DNA from: a virus
Direction: 5' to 3' (one strand)
Virus record (IMG/VR): IMGVR_UViG_3300035180_002250
Coordinates: 1-64,000 of that record
DNA length: 64,000 nt
Numbering within the stretch: the stretch's first letter is position 1; each line of letters opens with the position of its first letter. The translations under genes and the position numbers were made by a program. Below are positions 18,300 to 26,422 of this stretch, one piece after another. Below the pieces are notes generated by a model. It searched no databases. It had not been told where the DNA came from and worked only from the letters and a program-made list of their open reading frames with translations.

Positions 18300-19979
18300 A
18301 TGCGAAAAGAAAAAGGAAAAGAAAGAGGAAAAGAAGTTACTAAGTGTGGTTCATTGGATAATGTTTTTATACCTACTCTACTAAAACCAAAAGAGCAAGT
18401 TAAAGAGGCTGAGGGGGCAGAAGTGAAAGAGAAAGAGGAAGAAAAAAAGACCTATAAATTTTTCGAACCATTTATGAGAATGCCGAAGTGGGAGGTAGAT
18501 AAAGCGTTGTTAGATAATGGGTATGTGCTGTTCCACACGAAAAAGCAAGAAGAAGTAGCAGCAACAGCAACAGGCGTACCTCTGAATTATATTATTCCGA
18601 GTGTCTATATTGATATCCGTATTTATAATCAGGTTAAATATTTTTTCGATATTTTAGCAAAGGACAACAAGGAAGGGTATGTGTTTCTCCTTAGTAAAAA
18701 GTTGAATAGCCTGGACCCAAATTATTTGGTATATGGCTGGTTCTCCTGCGCTCAAAGGGTGTCCAGCAGCGATGTAGAAGCTGATATGGAGGACGCAAGG
18801 AGGTACTTCAAGTATCTTAAAGAGTATGAGGTAGATGGTAAGAAGTATCACGATTTCCAGGAAGGTTTCCATAAGCGAATCGTGCCGACACATTCTCACC
18901 ACACCATGAAACTAAATAACTGGAGTGGTGTAGATATTAAACAGCAGACATCTAGGTCTGACATGGGATTCATGGATGATTACAAACTATTTGGGTTATA
19001 CACAACGACATATGGGTTCAAGTTTTCTTTGATAAATTATTTTCCTGTGTATTTCCGTGTGGAAGATTGTAATGTTGGGTATTACTTCAGCAGGGATGCA
19101 TTGGATTGGGAAATAACTAAGGATGACAAAAAGAAAATTGAAAGTATGATCAAAGAGTTAGTAGAGGTACCAAAGTATACGTATAATGTAAATAATAAAG
19201 ATTTGATAGCATCGTTTGGTACGCTGTTTAACAATAATACCAACACTACCACCACTACCCACATTAATAACAACAAAGACACTACAAACAATAATAGGTG
19301 GAACTATGACAGTATATTGGATTACGATGAACATGATTATGAGCATAGCCATTTATGGTATGATACTACAACGACCAATCAAACAAAGGCAAGAAATGAT
19401 GAGGTGGCACTAATCAGTCCTGAGGATGCACCAATAGCATTGGAGAGGTTCACAAAACTTTTATTTGATTATATGGAAATCCCCCCTAAGTATAGCCAGG
19501 AGCATGGGAAAATCAAAAATAGTTTAATAAAGAGTATTAAAGTGAACCCTAAGTATTTTGATAAGTTGTTAAGCGTAGTATTTTGGTTCATGTCAGATTA
19601 CGAAGAACATCTTATTGACGCAGTGAGTATGTATCCATCTAAGAATACAGGTGAATTATATTATGAGATAAATAACAAGGTACTGGAAGATACATTCAGT
19701 ACTGGGGTAAAAACGTTCTGCCAGGTTCTACAATTTAAGGGGGCGATGAACCCGTTAGAAAGTGGTTTGGAAGATGATGATATTGAGGATTTTATAGCGT
19801 GTAAACCGATTCTCCCTTTCCTAATCGCAGTGTTGTTCAAGAAGGATTACGTAGAAAGTTATTTTGGGGATGTATTCAAAAAGTTCAGCAATTATTTGAA
19901 ATCCAAAAAAGAGTCAGAGCAAAAATACACAGTAAAGGATTTTACACTGTTTCTTGAGGCGGTTTCTGACTATATGTGA
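18300..19979 (+). CDS. JAB/JAMM-family isopeptidase of the Ubl cassette (PRTRC-A-like)
   Basis: The start is ATG 18300, seven bases after AAAGGAG; an in-frame ATG at 18279 lacks such a site. The product is about 559 residues. After a Lys/Glu-rich N-terminus, a JAB/MPN domain is visible: Glu125 in EGYVFLL, FSCAQRVSSSDVEAD, then His198-Ser-His200-His-Thr-Met and Ser209-x2-Asp212. These are the zinc and catalytic residues of the JAMM motif. The HxH-to-Asp spacing is one residue longer than the usual ten. The C-terminal 280 residues are unassigned and include a His/Asn/Thr-rich low-complexity stretch. The expected role is processing of the Ubl precursor or removal of Ubl from targets. Confidence 0.7.
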   Translation: MRKEKGKERGKEVTKCGSLDNVFIPTLLKPKEQVKEAEGAEVKEKEEEKKTYKFFEPFMRMPKWEVDKALLDNGYVLFHTKKQEEVAATATGVPLNYIIPSVYIDIRIYNQVKYFFDILAKDNKEGYVFLLSKKLNSLDPNYLVYGWFSCAQRVSSSDVEADMEDARRYFKYLKEYEVDGKKYHDFQEGFHKRIVPTHSHHTMKLNNWSGVDIKQQTSRSDMGFMDDYKLFGLYTTTYGFKFSLINYFPVYFRVEDCNVGYYFSRDALDWEITKDDKKKIESMIKELVEVPKYTYNVNNKDLIASFGTLFNNNTNTTTTTHINNNKDTTNNNRWNYDSILDYDEHDYEHSHLWYDTTTTNQTKARNDEVALISPEDAPIALERFTKLLFDYMEIPPKYSQEHGKIKNSLIKSIKVNPKYFDKLLSVVFWFMSDYEEHLIDAVSMYPSKNTGELYYEINNKVLEDTFSTGVKTFCQVLQFKGAMNPLESGLEDDDIEDFIACKPILPFLIAVLFKKDYVESYFGDVFKKFSNYLKSKKESEQKYTVKDFTLFLEAVSDYM

Positions 19980-19989
19980 CCATGCAGGA

Positions 19990-20156
19990 AACATCACAAG
20001 TAACATCACAAGTAACACCGCAGTAAACATCGCATACAACATCGCAGAAAACGGCGCTTAACTCAGTCCCAACCAAGTTCCAACTCAGTCCCAACTCAGT
20101 TCCAACTCAGTCCCAACTCAGTCCCAACTAAGTCTTACCCAAATTAAGCGCCGTTT
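19990..20156 (+). repeat. Tandem repeats inside a 13-bp inverted repeat between JAB and E1 genes
   Basis: Five 12-base units of AACATCACAAGT type (19990-20049) are followed by seven 11-base units of AACTCAGTCCC type (about 20060-20136). The second array is the loop of a perfect 13-bp stem, AAACGGCGCTTAA (20049-20061) with TTAAGCGCCGTTT (20144-20156). No T-run follows, so it is not a classical terminator. It could be an RNA structure controlling E1 expression or a protein-binding array. Confidence 0.85.
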
Positions 20157-20192
20157 CACAAAAAAATTAAAAAAGTAAAGGAGCAAAACACT

Positions 20193-22490
20193 ATGTTTGA
20201 CGAAGAATTAAGTACTATAGATACTAAAGAAGAACCAACGATTAACCAACAACAAAAATATAATGAAGTCAAAGAACTGCTGGACACTGAATCTAATATT
20301 AGGTTCAGAGACCTGATGCCACGAAATCTGAAGAAGGCAAAGATCGCTGTAATCGGATGTGGCGCTATAGGTTCTTGGACTGTACAGCAGTTGGTGAAAA
20401 TTGGGTGTAGTAATATCTCAATATTTGATGATGATACCGTTGATATCCAAAATATTGGACCACAGGGTTACGGTTGGGTACACCTTGGTAAACCGAAAGT
20501 AGAGGCCCTGAAAGAGATGGCTTTCGAGGATAAGGGTATCCATCTGACAGCGTTCAACGAGCGTATAACGAATTATATGCATATGATTACACTGTTGAAC
20601 GAAGTACCGGATATTATAATTTCAGCGGTAGATAACATGGAATTTCGGAATGAGTTTATTGGGAAGAATCTACTGGCAAATTTTATTAATGAGAATTCCA
20701 ATGTAACTAACCCCGTGCTGGAGTTGTATAATGGTAGAGATAATTATAATAAGTATATGTTAGACCCATGTGAAATAAGTCACACGGAAGATATGGTTAA
20801 TTTCCTGAAGATGTTTCCAAAGCTGGTATTCGATGCACGGATGACATTGGGGACGTGGAATTTATTTATACTACCTATTAAACATATACTATCGGTTCCA
20901 ACATATAGTATTAATATACGATTAGTTGAGGCACTTGAAAAAACCGTAGTAAATTATCTGAATGATAATTTTTTCAAGACAGAAGATGCACTACAGGAAC
21001 CATGTACTGCCAGAGCAATCAATTTTACTGGGGCTGCGCTAGCCTCCAAGATTTTATCAGCAATCTTTTATTTCTATACAAATAATGAGTTATTTACTTC
21101 TGATTTACTATATCAGAAAAATACAACTGGGAATAGCAGTTCTCAACCTTTGGGTAATGTTCACCTGAATAAAAAGATGTACGACAAGTATATAGGATTT
21201 TATGAGAATGATAGAAATATTATCCCTCACACGTTCACTCACGTATTTAATACTCTGGAGTTCAATGATTTGAATCTCAGAGCAACTGTATTCAACAAGG
21301 TCCATAAGTTGGTTGAGGATAAAGAATGCATATTACATAATTTCAAACAATTATTGGCATTTCTATTATTAAACCCAACACTGTTATCCAGCTACAGTAA
21401 AAAATATTATCAGGGCGATGCTCAGTTAAAGATGTTGGCGCATATAATATTAAATACAACGGAGTTTGATGAATTAATATTAGCAAAGGATTATCTTAAA
21501 TTTCATGGAACAATCTCCGATTCAAACTTTATGAATGCACTAAATATACTTGATGGACTATTAACTGAGAATACCTTTATGAATAAAAGTTTAATGATGG
21601 GTACATCAGGCTATTTGGATAAACGATTACATACGATGAGAAAATTAAACGATCTGAACAGATCATTATTTAATAATCACCGTAGTATACTCCAAGCAAC
21701 ATATATAAATACTAATTATGAAACATACGAGGACATGGCCCCAAGAGTATACACTGTTGAAAATGCAACACCGCTAGCACCAGCGGAAATGTTTAAACAC
21801 GAATGGTACAGCACCAAGAATATGTCGTCTACCTATATTATACAGTTATTACGAAGTATGATTGAACCTTTGGATAGTACAAAGATACACAAGGTATTCA
21901 CACCACTAACTGATTACGCAATGCTGGCGCCGAAATATGTAATAACATGTATTAATAATGAATTTATAAATAACAATTCTACTTATAGAATGGATTGTGA
22001 GCTAATGGGAGCTGCATTCAATAAATTAATGAATATAATGTTAGCTCCATACTCTGAAGAAATTAGAGAGTTTATTTATGATAGAAATGAAGTTGATTTT
22101 TATTCGGAAGATTATCAAACATTAACAAAGTATATTGATAATTACGAAGACGCTATATTAAATATAAAACAACATGTAGTACCAAAGATACCTGTATTTA
22201 TGGAGCAGGATCATATGTACTCATCAATTGGCTATGTTATGGGAATATACTTTTCTTCGTATATGTACAAAGGTGCTGATGAGATTAATTACATTGTGCA
22301 TGAAGCGTCCGTGAGTGTGGTACCTGAGAGTTATATTTTGAGAGCTGGTGTTCTAGATCAAACCAAAGAAGATGGTTGGCTAACATCAGAAGGGTATTGG
22401 GGTAAAATTAATGATTCTACTAGGAGTTACCAACTATTCAATGTATTGAATGTGAATTTACCCTATTTTGAAGAATGGATGCAGCAATGA
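20193..22490 (+). CDS. E1-like / ThiF-family adenylating enzyme with long C-terminal extension
   Basis: The N-terminal 300 residues are a ThiF/MoeB/E1 adenylation domain. Visible are the Rossmann nucleotide loop GCGAIG (residues 55-60), DDDTVDIQNIGPQGYGWVHL with HLGKPKVEAL, ISAVDNMEFR, and Cys271 in EPCTARAINFTGAA, the expected thioester Cys region. Activation of the Ubl C-terminus with ATP is the expected reaction. Residues about 310-765 have no recognised domain, so the protein is roughly three times the usual ThiF length. AAAGGAG precedes the ATG. It ends the cassette, with RNase H coupled behind it. Confidence 0.85.
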   Translation: MFDEELSTIDTKEEPTINQQQKYNEVKELLDTESNIRFRDLMPRNLKKAKIAVIGCGAIGSWTVQQLVKIGCSNISIFDDDTVDIQNIGPQGYGWVHLGKPKVEALKEMAFEDKGIHLTAFNERITNYMHMITLLNEVPDIIISAVDNMEFRNEFIGKNLLANFINENSNVTNPVLELYNGRDNYNKYMLDPCEISHTEDMVNFLKMFPKLVFDARMTLGTWNLFILPIKHILSVPTYSINIRLVEALEKTVVNYLNDNFFKTEDALQEPCTARAINFTGAALASKILSAIFYFYTNNELFTSDLLYQKNTTGNSSSQPLGNVHLNKKMYDKYIGFYENDRNIIPHTFTHVFNTLEFNDLNLRATVFNKVHKLVEDKECILHNFKQLLAFLLLNPTLLSSYSKKYYQGDAQLKMLAHIILNTTEFDELILAKDYLKFHGTISDSNFMNALNILDGLLTENTFMNKSLMMGTSGYLDKRLHTMRKLNDLNRSLFNNHRSILQATYINTNYETYEDMAPRVYTVENATPLAPAEMFKHEWYSTKNMSSTYIIQLLRSMIEPLDSTKIHKVFTPLTDYAMLAPKYVITCINNEFINNNSTYRMDCELMGAAFNKLMNIMLAPYSEEIREFIYDRNEVDFYSEDYQTLTKYIDNYEDAILNIKQHVVPKIPVFMEQDHMYSSIGYVMGIYFSSYMYKGADEINYIVHEASVSVVPESYILRAGVLDQTKEDGWLTSEGYWGKINDSTRSYQLFNVLNVNLPYFEEWMQQ

Positions 22491-23038
22491 CAATGCATAT
22501 AGCACTCTGTGATGGATTTTGTAAAAACAACGGGAGCCCTATGGCTTCGACTGGGGGATCTTATATAATTTATGGGATCACCGATGAAGAAGCCAGGGAA
22601 TTTGATATAAATAAACCAGAAACTTTACTTAACATACTAAACAAAGACACACATCTTATAAAAGATAGCAATTTGTTGTTCACGTTTTTACCAAGTAAGG
22701 CTGTAACGAACAATGAGGCTGAGGCGTGGTCGCTATTTATGTTATTAACTGCGATCAGGAAACTGATTGAAACAGGGGAAATTAAGTTAAACCAGGTAAA
22801 CCAGGTAGATACTAAAGATACTGATAGGATTGTGATCCTAATGGATTCACTCCTTATAGTTAACCAGGTAAAACATCTGTACAAAGTGAATAACCAGAGA
22901 CTTAAGGAGGCCCATCGGGATATTGAAAAACTGTTGAAGCAAATAGGAAGATTGGTGCATCCAAAAAAGATTAATGAAGTACTGGGACTAATGCACATAC
23001 CCGGAGATATTATGAAGAAAACAGCTATTAACCATTGA
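22487..23038 (+). CDS. Ribonuclease H (RNase HI-like)
   Basis: The start is taken at ATG 22487, overlapping the E1 stop (ATGA); an earlier in-frame ATG at 22475 lies inside the E1 gene. The 183-residue product carries the RNase HI acidic residues: Asp in LCDGFCKNNG near the start, Glu in TNNEAEAW near residue 80, Asp in LMDSLLIVNQV near residue 122, and a last Asp in HIPGDIMKK. It would degrade RNA in RNA-DNA hybrids during phage replication. The coupling to the E1 gene may only reflect operon order. Confidence 0.75.
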   Translation: MTMHIALCDGFCKNNGSPMASTGGSYIIYGITDEEAREFDINKPETLLNILNKDTHLIKDSNLLFTFLPSKAVTNNEAEAWSLFMLLTAIRKLIETGEIKLNQVNQVDTKDTDRIVILMDSLLIVNQVKHLYKVNNQRLKEAHRDIEKLLKQIGRLVHPKKINEVLGLMHIPGDIMKKTAINH

Positions 23039-23083
23039 CCCTATTATACGCATGGACTAAATGGAAGGGGAGGGGATAAAGAT

Positions 23084-23872
23084 ATGTTTAAAGAAAAGAA
23101 AATCGATATACTGGAAGACCCAGAACACAACGATGAAGACGATGCGGATGATGCAGATGAATGTGAAAACAATGTAGAAGAGTATTCAGACGATGTAGGC
23201 AACTATATAGTCGAATATGATGATGAGGAAGATAATTCCGGATGTTGGCTTGATAACGTTTATGTGATCGTTGTAAATGGAGTTCCAGAGAGTGGTAAAG
23301 ACACATTCACCAAGGAAGTATTAGAGTCTATTCAGGGAAACTCGATACCACCTGTTAAAACGATGTTTGTGTCAACAATTGACCTAGTAAGATCGTTAGT
23401 TGAAGAGTATATTTACCAATATGCCCCTAACACGTTGTTCAAGAAAGATGCAAAAGGTAGGAAGCTGTTATGCGACGTAAAACGGGCCTTCGTGGAGTAC
23501 GATAATGCCCCGTTTAAAGTTACGGTTGAAAGTATTCTACGGTCTTACTACGATTGTGAATTTATAAAGAAGGATAAACTTTTTGTGGTTGTGCACTCAC
23601 GCGAACCTGATGAGATACAGAAGTTTGTAGACTATTTTCCAAATTGTTACACAGTGTTAATTGAGAAAAAATTTGATATACCCAAAGTATCGGATACAGC
23701 GAATACAGAAGAATGCTGCAGCTCTGACAGTCTAGACTCTATAAGGGATTTTCCATACGAATATATACTAATCAATAAGGACAAAGAAGAATTTTTAAGT
23801 TCCGCGAATTTTTTCGGTATACACCTATTGGAAACGGAAGGACTTTGCAAGAATGGTAGAGAGCTTAATTAA
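23084..23872 (+). CDS. P-loop kinase, deoxynucleoside-monophosphate-kinase-like
   Basis: The 262-residue product has an extremely acidic 55-residue N-terminal extension. A Walker A motif follows, VNGVPESGKDTF (about residues 64-75), whose GVPESGKDT form resembles phage dNMP kinases. No clear Walker B is visible. The gene precedes dUTPase and lies in the nucleotide-metabolism block, which supports phosphorylation of dNMPs. A GGAGGGG site precedes the start, and the 3' end overlaps the dUTPase gene by about 20 bases. Confidence 0.6.
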   Translation: MFKEKKIDILEDPEHNDEDDADDADECENNVEEYSDDVGNYIVEYDDEEDNSGCWLDNVYVIVVNGVPESGKDTFTKEVLESIQGNSIPPVKTMFVSTIDLVRSLVEEYIYQYAPNTLFKKDAKGRKLLCDVKRAFVEYDNAPFKVTVESILRSYYDCEFIKKDKLFVVVHSREPDEIQKFVDYFPNCYTVLIEKKFDIPKVSDTANTEECCSSDSLDSIRDFPYEYILINKDKEEFLSSANFFGIHLLETEGLCKNGRELN

Positions 23873-24371
23873 AAAAGTAAAGTGCTCATTAACCAATGTA
23901 GCACATAGATTGAACGGAAAAAAAGAAAAAGTAGACCGACGAGTTCACGTCGGTATTAATTATAAACACGAAGCTTTCAAGTTATTGAGGGCAACGGAAT
24001 ACTCAGTAGGCTATGATATTTTATCTCCCTACACGGTTTATATCCTTCCGAATTCGGTTACTAAGATAAACACAGGGGTATTCCTCGATATACCAATGGA
24101 TTCCTTTATCGAGTGTCAAGTGCGGTCTAGGAGTGGTTTAGCGTCGAAAGGGATTTTTGTGGTGAATGCACCAGGCACCATTGATCCTGATTATAAAGGT
24201 GAAGTTGGTGTACTCCTTGGCAATCTTACCAATACGGCATACAAGGTTACACGTGGTGATGCCATCGCCCAACTAGTGTTCAACCGGGTTTCAAATGTTA
24301 AATTCGGTAAGGACTTAGTGATCCTTAGGAATAAAATTAGAGGAGATGGTGGATTCGGTTCAACCGGTTGA
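23853..24371 (+). CDS. dut: dUTP diphosphatase (dUTPase)
   Basis: The 172-residue product has the five trimeric dUTPase motifs in order: YSVGYDI, RSRSGLASKG, NAPGTIDPDYKGEVGV (uracil-binding hairpin and catalytic Asp), GDAIAQLVF, and the C-terminal P-loop-like RGDGGFGSTG. It hydrolyses dUTP to dUMP and pyrophosphate, keeping uracil out of phage DNA and feeding the thymidylate-synthase-family protein at 31827. The first 40 residues are a basic extension beyond the usual family start. Confidence 0.95.
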   Translation: MVESLIKKVKCSLTNVAHRLNGKKEKVDRRVHVGINYKHEAFKLLRATEYSVGYDILSPYTVYILPNSVTKINTGVFLDIPMDSFIECQVRSRSGLASKGIFVVNAPGTIDPDYKGEVGVLLGNLTNTAYKVTRGDAIAQLVFNRVSNVKFGKDLVILRNKIRGDGGFGSTG

Positions 24372-24399
24372 AATTAAAAATAAAAAAGTAAAACCTAAT

Positions 24400-24418
24400 T
24401 TTGTTATAAGTACATAGA
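24400..24418 (+). promoter_or_regulatory. TTTGTTATAAGTA element, copy 1 (candidate phage promoter)
   Basis: TTTGTTATAAGTACATAGA recurs as TTTTTGTTATAAGTAGATAG at 25692 and TTTTTGTTATAAGGTAATAG at 34761. Each copy is followed within about 40 bases by a strong hairpin and then by a small accessory gene. The shared TATAAG core suggests a phage-specific promoter. This copy also lies between dut and its terminator, so it may be read as part of the dut transcript. Confidence 0.5.
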
Positions 24419-24435
24419 GACAGAAGAAGTATTTG

Positions 24436-24471
24436 AGCCCGTACCAGGATTGGCCTGGTATGGGCTTTTTT
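24436..24471 (+). terminator. Rho-independent terminator after dut
   Basis: AGCCCGTACCAGG (24436-24448) pairs with CCTGGTATGGGCT (24454-24466) through one G-U pair, leaving a five-base loop and TTTTTT behind. It closes the rightward operon ending in dut. It also lies just downstream of the TTTGTTATAAG element and could attenuate transcription from it. Confidence 0.85.
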
Positions 24472-24501
24472 GTTATGTATTAAATAAAGAAGGAGGACAC
24501 A

Positions 24502-24696
24502 ATGGTTGTCAATCTGTTTGACCTGCCGTCTTCGACGGCAGAATTCATTTTTGACCTTCTCACCAGCGGTCAACCCGCTGGTGAGATTGATGGAATTCGT
24601 TTCGTTCCGTCATATATTGACGGGACAAAAAACATTGCCCGCGTACGGTTGTACGGTGGGCAATACAGCGGTACTATCCTAGACGTGATGTTCTAG
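24502..24696 (+). CDS. Unknown 64-residue protein
   Basis: AAGGAGGACACA precedes the ATG. The product starts MVVNLFDLPSSTAEFIFDLL and is richer in GC than the surrounding genes. Its stop codon lies in the right arm of a perfect 13-bp stem (24671-24683 with 24692-24704). A terminator follows at 24725, so this is a stand-alone transcription unit with its own leader. No family was recognised; the layout resembles the small accessory units near 25828 and 34874. Confidence 0.65.
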   Translation: MVVNLFDLPSSTAEFIFDLLTSGQPAGEIDGIRFVPSYIDGTKNIARVRLYGGQYSGTILDVMF

Positions 24697-24704
24697 GATA
24701 GTAC
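24671..24704 (+). promoter_or_regulatory. Perfect 13-bp hairpin across a stop codon
   Basis: GTACTATCCTAGA pairs with TCTAGGATAGTAC around an eight-base loop. The TAG stop of the 64-residue gene is inside the right arm. With no T-run it is more likely an mRNA 3'-protecting or processing structure than a terminator. Confidence 0.8.
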
Positions 24705-24724
24705 GTACAACTATAAAAGCAGGG

Positions 24725-24771
24725 GAGAGTAAGGCGAATGTTAAGGAAGTAATTAAAATCGCCTTGCTCTC
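24725..24771 (+). terminator. Terminator-like hairpin before the RadC-like gene
   Basis: GAGAGTAAGGCGA (24725-24737) pairs with TCGCCTTGCTCTC (24759-24771), giving a 13-bp stem with one G-U pair and a 21-base loop. TCTCTTGC and later CTATTTTTTA follow. It probably ends the 24502 unit. Confidence 0.65.
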
Positions 24772-24917
24772 TCTCTCTTGCTATCTATTTTTTATAGCAT
24801 TAAAATATTTTTTAACTATTGACAAAATATTTTTTTAAAGATAGTGCTAAACATCAATTATGGTTTTAACGATATTGTTTATTATCATTGACACTTCAAA
24901 GAACAGGAATATCCTAT

Positions 24918-25577
24918 ATGTATGCACGACTAATCATTGCACATAAAAAAGAAGAAGAAGGAGAAGAGAATAAAATCCCCAAATTGCCTGAAGGTGTTTC
25001 TCCGGAAGATATTGTGAAAGAAGCCAATATAGACCACACAATGTTGAAGGCATTATTGTACTCTGGGTATATCTCCAGCTTAATTTACGAAGGGTTAAAT
25101 ATAGGTGACACTTATAGAGGTGCTGAACAACTAGTTCAACTGCTGTACCCGCTTATTTTTAACTCAGAAACAAAGCAGTTGAACCAGTATGAATCTGCTT
25201 TTTTAGCGATACTTGATAAGGAAAAAAAGATTCTCAAAATTGAAAAAGTTTCAACAGGGTCAAGAAACACTTGTTTAATCGATAATGGTGAAATTATTGC
25301 CTCTGTTATTGCTAATGGGGGGTCTGGTTTTGTGATAGCACATAATCATCCTGGGGGTGAAGAGGTGTATGCTGACGCCTTCCCAGATCAAGATACACAT
25401 GCATATTCTATTTTATGCATTGCTGCACAATTGGCCGGTATAACGATGCATGACGGAATAATATTTGGCAAATCAACAGTGGTATCCCTAATAGAACACA
25501 GACCTGATTTTTTCAACAATGTTCAAAAGCTTATTAACCAAATTAAAAGTGGCCTGATCGAATTAGGAAAAATGTAA
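24918..25577 (+). CDS. RadC-like JAB-domain protein
   Basis: The start is ATG 24918 after AGGAAT; a TTG at 24888 is possible but less likely. The product is about 219 residues. The C-terminal half is a RadC/JAB domain: GFVIAHNHPGG (His142, His144), then PDQDTHAYS (Asp159) and GITMHDGIIFG. The HxH-to-Asp spacing is about four residues longer than in RadC. RadC proteins are common in phages and mobile elements; their activity is not settled. As a second JAB protein 5 kb from the Ubl cassette it could be a desumoylase-like accessory, but it resembles RadC more. Confidence 0.75.
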   Translation: MYARLIIAHKKEEEGEENKIPKLPEGVSPEDIVKEANIDHTMLKALLYSGYISSLIYEGLNIGDTYRGAEQLVQLLYPLIFNSETKQLNQYESAFLAILDKEKKILKIEKVSTGSRNTCLIDNGEIIASVIANGGSGFVIAHNHPGGEEVYADAFPDQDTHAYSILCIAAQLAGITMHDGIIFGKSTVVSLIEHRPDFFNNVQKLINQIKSGLIELGKM

Positions 25578-25691
25578 AGAGAAGTTTAAAGAAACTCCAT
25601 GGCAGGTAAAACTATATTATGTAATACTGTTTGTAATAGTATTAAAGGTGTTTTGTGCTTGTATTCTAAGATTTTAAAAAACCGAATAGTG

Positions 25692-25752
25692 TTTTTGTTA
25701 TAAGTAGATAGAATAAAGGAATCATAGCACAGGGGGTGCTATTTGATTCCTT
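25692..25752 (+). promoter_or_regulatory. TTTTTGTTATAAG element, copy 2, plus leader hairpin
   Basis: The conserved element (25692-25712) is followed by a stem of AAGGAATCATAGCAC (25716-25730) with GTGCTA and TGATTCCTT (25736-25752), giving 15 bp with a two-base bulge. No T-run follows. The same element-plus-hairpin layout precedes the genes at 24502 and 34874. It is probably a promoter with a protective 5' hairpin. Confidence 0.55.
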
Positions 25753-25795
25753 CAATATTATTGTTCTGGTCGGCGAGAGCTGACTGGGACATTAT

Positions 25796-25812
25796 TCCCG
25801 GCAAAGCCGGGA
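25796..25812 (+). promoter_or_regulatory. Hairpin immediately before the ribosome site of the 25828 gene
   Basis: TCCCGGC pairs with GCCGGGA around an AAA loop, directly followed by GAGAAAGGG and the ATG at 25828. Similar stem-A-rich loop-ribosome site modules precede the genes at 35443, 35844, 36353 and 36961. Confidence 0.75.
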
Positions 25813-25827
25813 GAAAGGGCGTGAATC

Positions 25828-26007
25828 ATGGAATGGAAAAAAGATGTAGTTGAAAAAGTTTTGGAAACTAGGGGAAACAGAATTGAATCCGCCTTAAAGA
25901 AAGTTGTGAAAGAGGAAGGGGAAAGGATTGTTAGGTTTGAGGTTGAAACGGCACTCCGCTGGATGCGGAAGGTGAATGCGGCAACCGCCGCTTTCGAGAA
26001 GGCTTAA
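25828..26007 (+). CDS. Unknown 59-residue charged helical protein
   Basis: The ATG at 25828 opens a 59-codon frame ending TAA at 26007, framed by its own leader hairpins and a strong terminator. The product starts MEWKKDVVEKVLETRGNRIE. It is rich in Lys, Glu and Arg and probably one or two long helices. No family was recognised. The self-contained structured unit argues that it is a real, independently regulated gene, perhaps an early host-directed protein. Confidence 0.65.
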   Translation: MEWKKDVVEKVLETRGNRIESALKKVVKEEGERIVRFEVETALRWMRKVNAATAAFEKA

Positions 26008-26013
26008 AGTAAA

Positions 26014-26053
26014 GCGGGCACTGTTGAACTAACGGTGCCCGCGTAGTTTTTTT
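26014..26053 (+). terminator. Rho-independent terminator after the 59-residue gene
   Basis: GCGGGCACTGTT (26014-26025) pairs with AACGGTGCCCGC (26031-26042), a 12-bp stem with one T-G pair and a GAACT loop, followed by TAGTTTTTTTA. A further T-rich repetitive tract (units like TTTTTAGTTTTTTTATTG) continues to about 26107. Confidence 0.9.
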
Positions 26054-26188
26054 ATCGTTTTTTGGTTTTTTATTGTTTTTAGTTTTTTTATTGTTTTTAG
26101 TTTTTATGATTTTCCGGGGCAGGGTGTAGCTCCAAATATTGATTACCAGATATTACTCACACACCCATTGACACTTAACACGGCTAAA

Positions 26189-26247
26189 GACAGGGGATTC
26201 TCAGGCAACACTAACTATTATCGGTGTTAGCGCCTGAACCCCCTGTC
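26189..26247 (+). promoter_or_regulatory. Long bipartite hairpin upstream of a small membrane-protein gene
   Basis: GACAGGGG (26189-26196) pairs with CCCCTGTC (26240-26247), TCAGGC (26201-26206) with GCCTGA (26232-26237), and AACAC with GTGTT inside. It lies 45 bases before the ATG at 26292. A TTGACA occurs about 20 bases upstream but has no good -10 partner. It is probably a structured leader. Confidence 0.7.
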
Positions 26248-26291
26248 CGATGGCTTTAATAAAAAAAACAACTAGTAGGAGGATAAAACAA

Positions 26292-26417
26292 ATGAAAAAT
26301 ACAAATAAACCAAAAAAAGAACGCACAAAAATAGATGAAGGCACCGTTGCACTATGTGCAGCCTATGTTCTTTTTATACTTTGGTGGATTATTGTGCTAC
26401 ACAGAATATTCAAGTGA
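26292..26417 (+). CDS. Small single-pass membrane protein, 41 residues
   Basis: AGGAGGATAAAACAA precedes the ATG. The product has a basic N-terminus (MKNTNKPKKERTKIDEG) and a single hydrophobic segment VALCAAYVLFILWWIIVL followed by HRIFK, typical of a small inner-membrane protein. Its 3' end almost touches the convergent gene at 26423. Roles such as superinfection exclusion or membrane remodelling are possible but not shown. Confidence 0.65.
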   Translation: MKNTNKPKKERTKIDEGTVALCAAYVLFILWWIIVLHRIFK

Positions 26418-26422
26418 CCAAG

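Noticed and set aside
23084-23872. Adenylate or thymidylate kinase
   Set aside because: Only a P-loop is visible; the lid and the DRY/DRF motifs of those families were not found, so the broader dNMP-kinase-like label was used.
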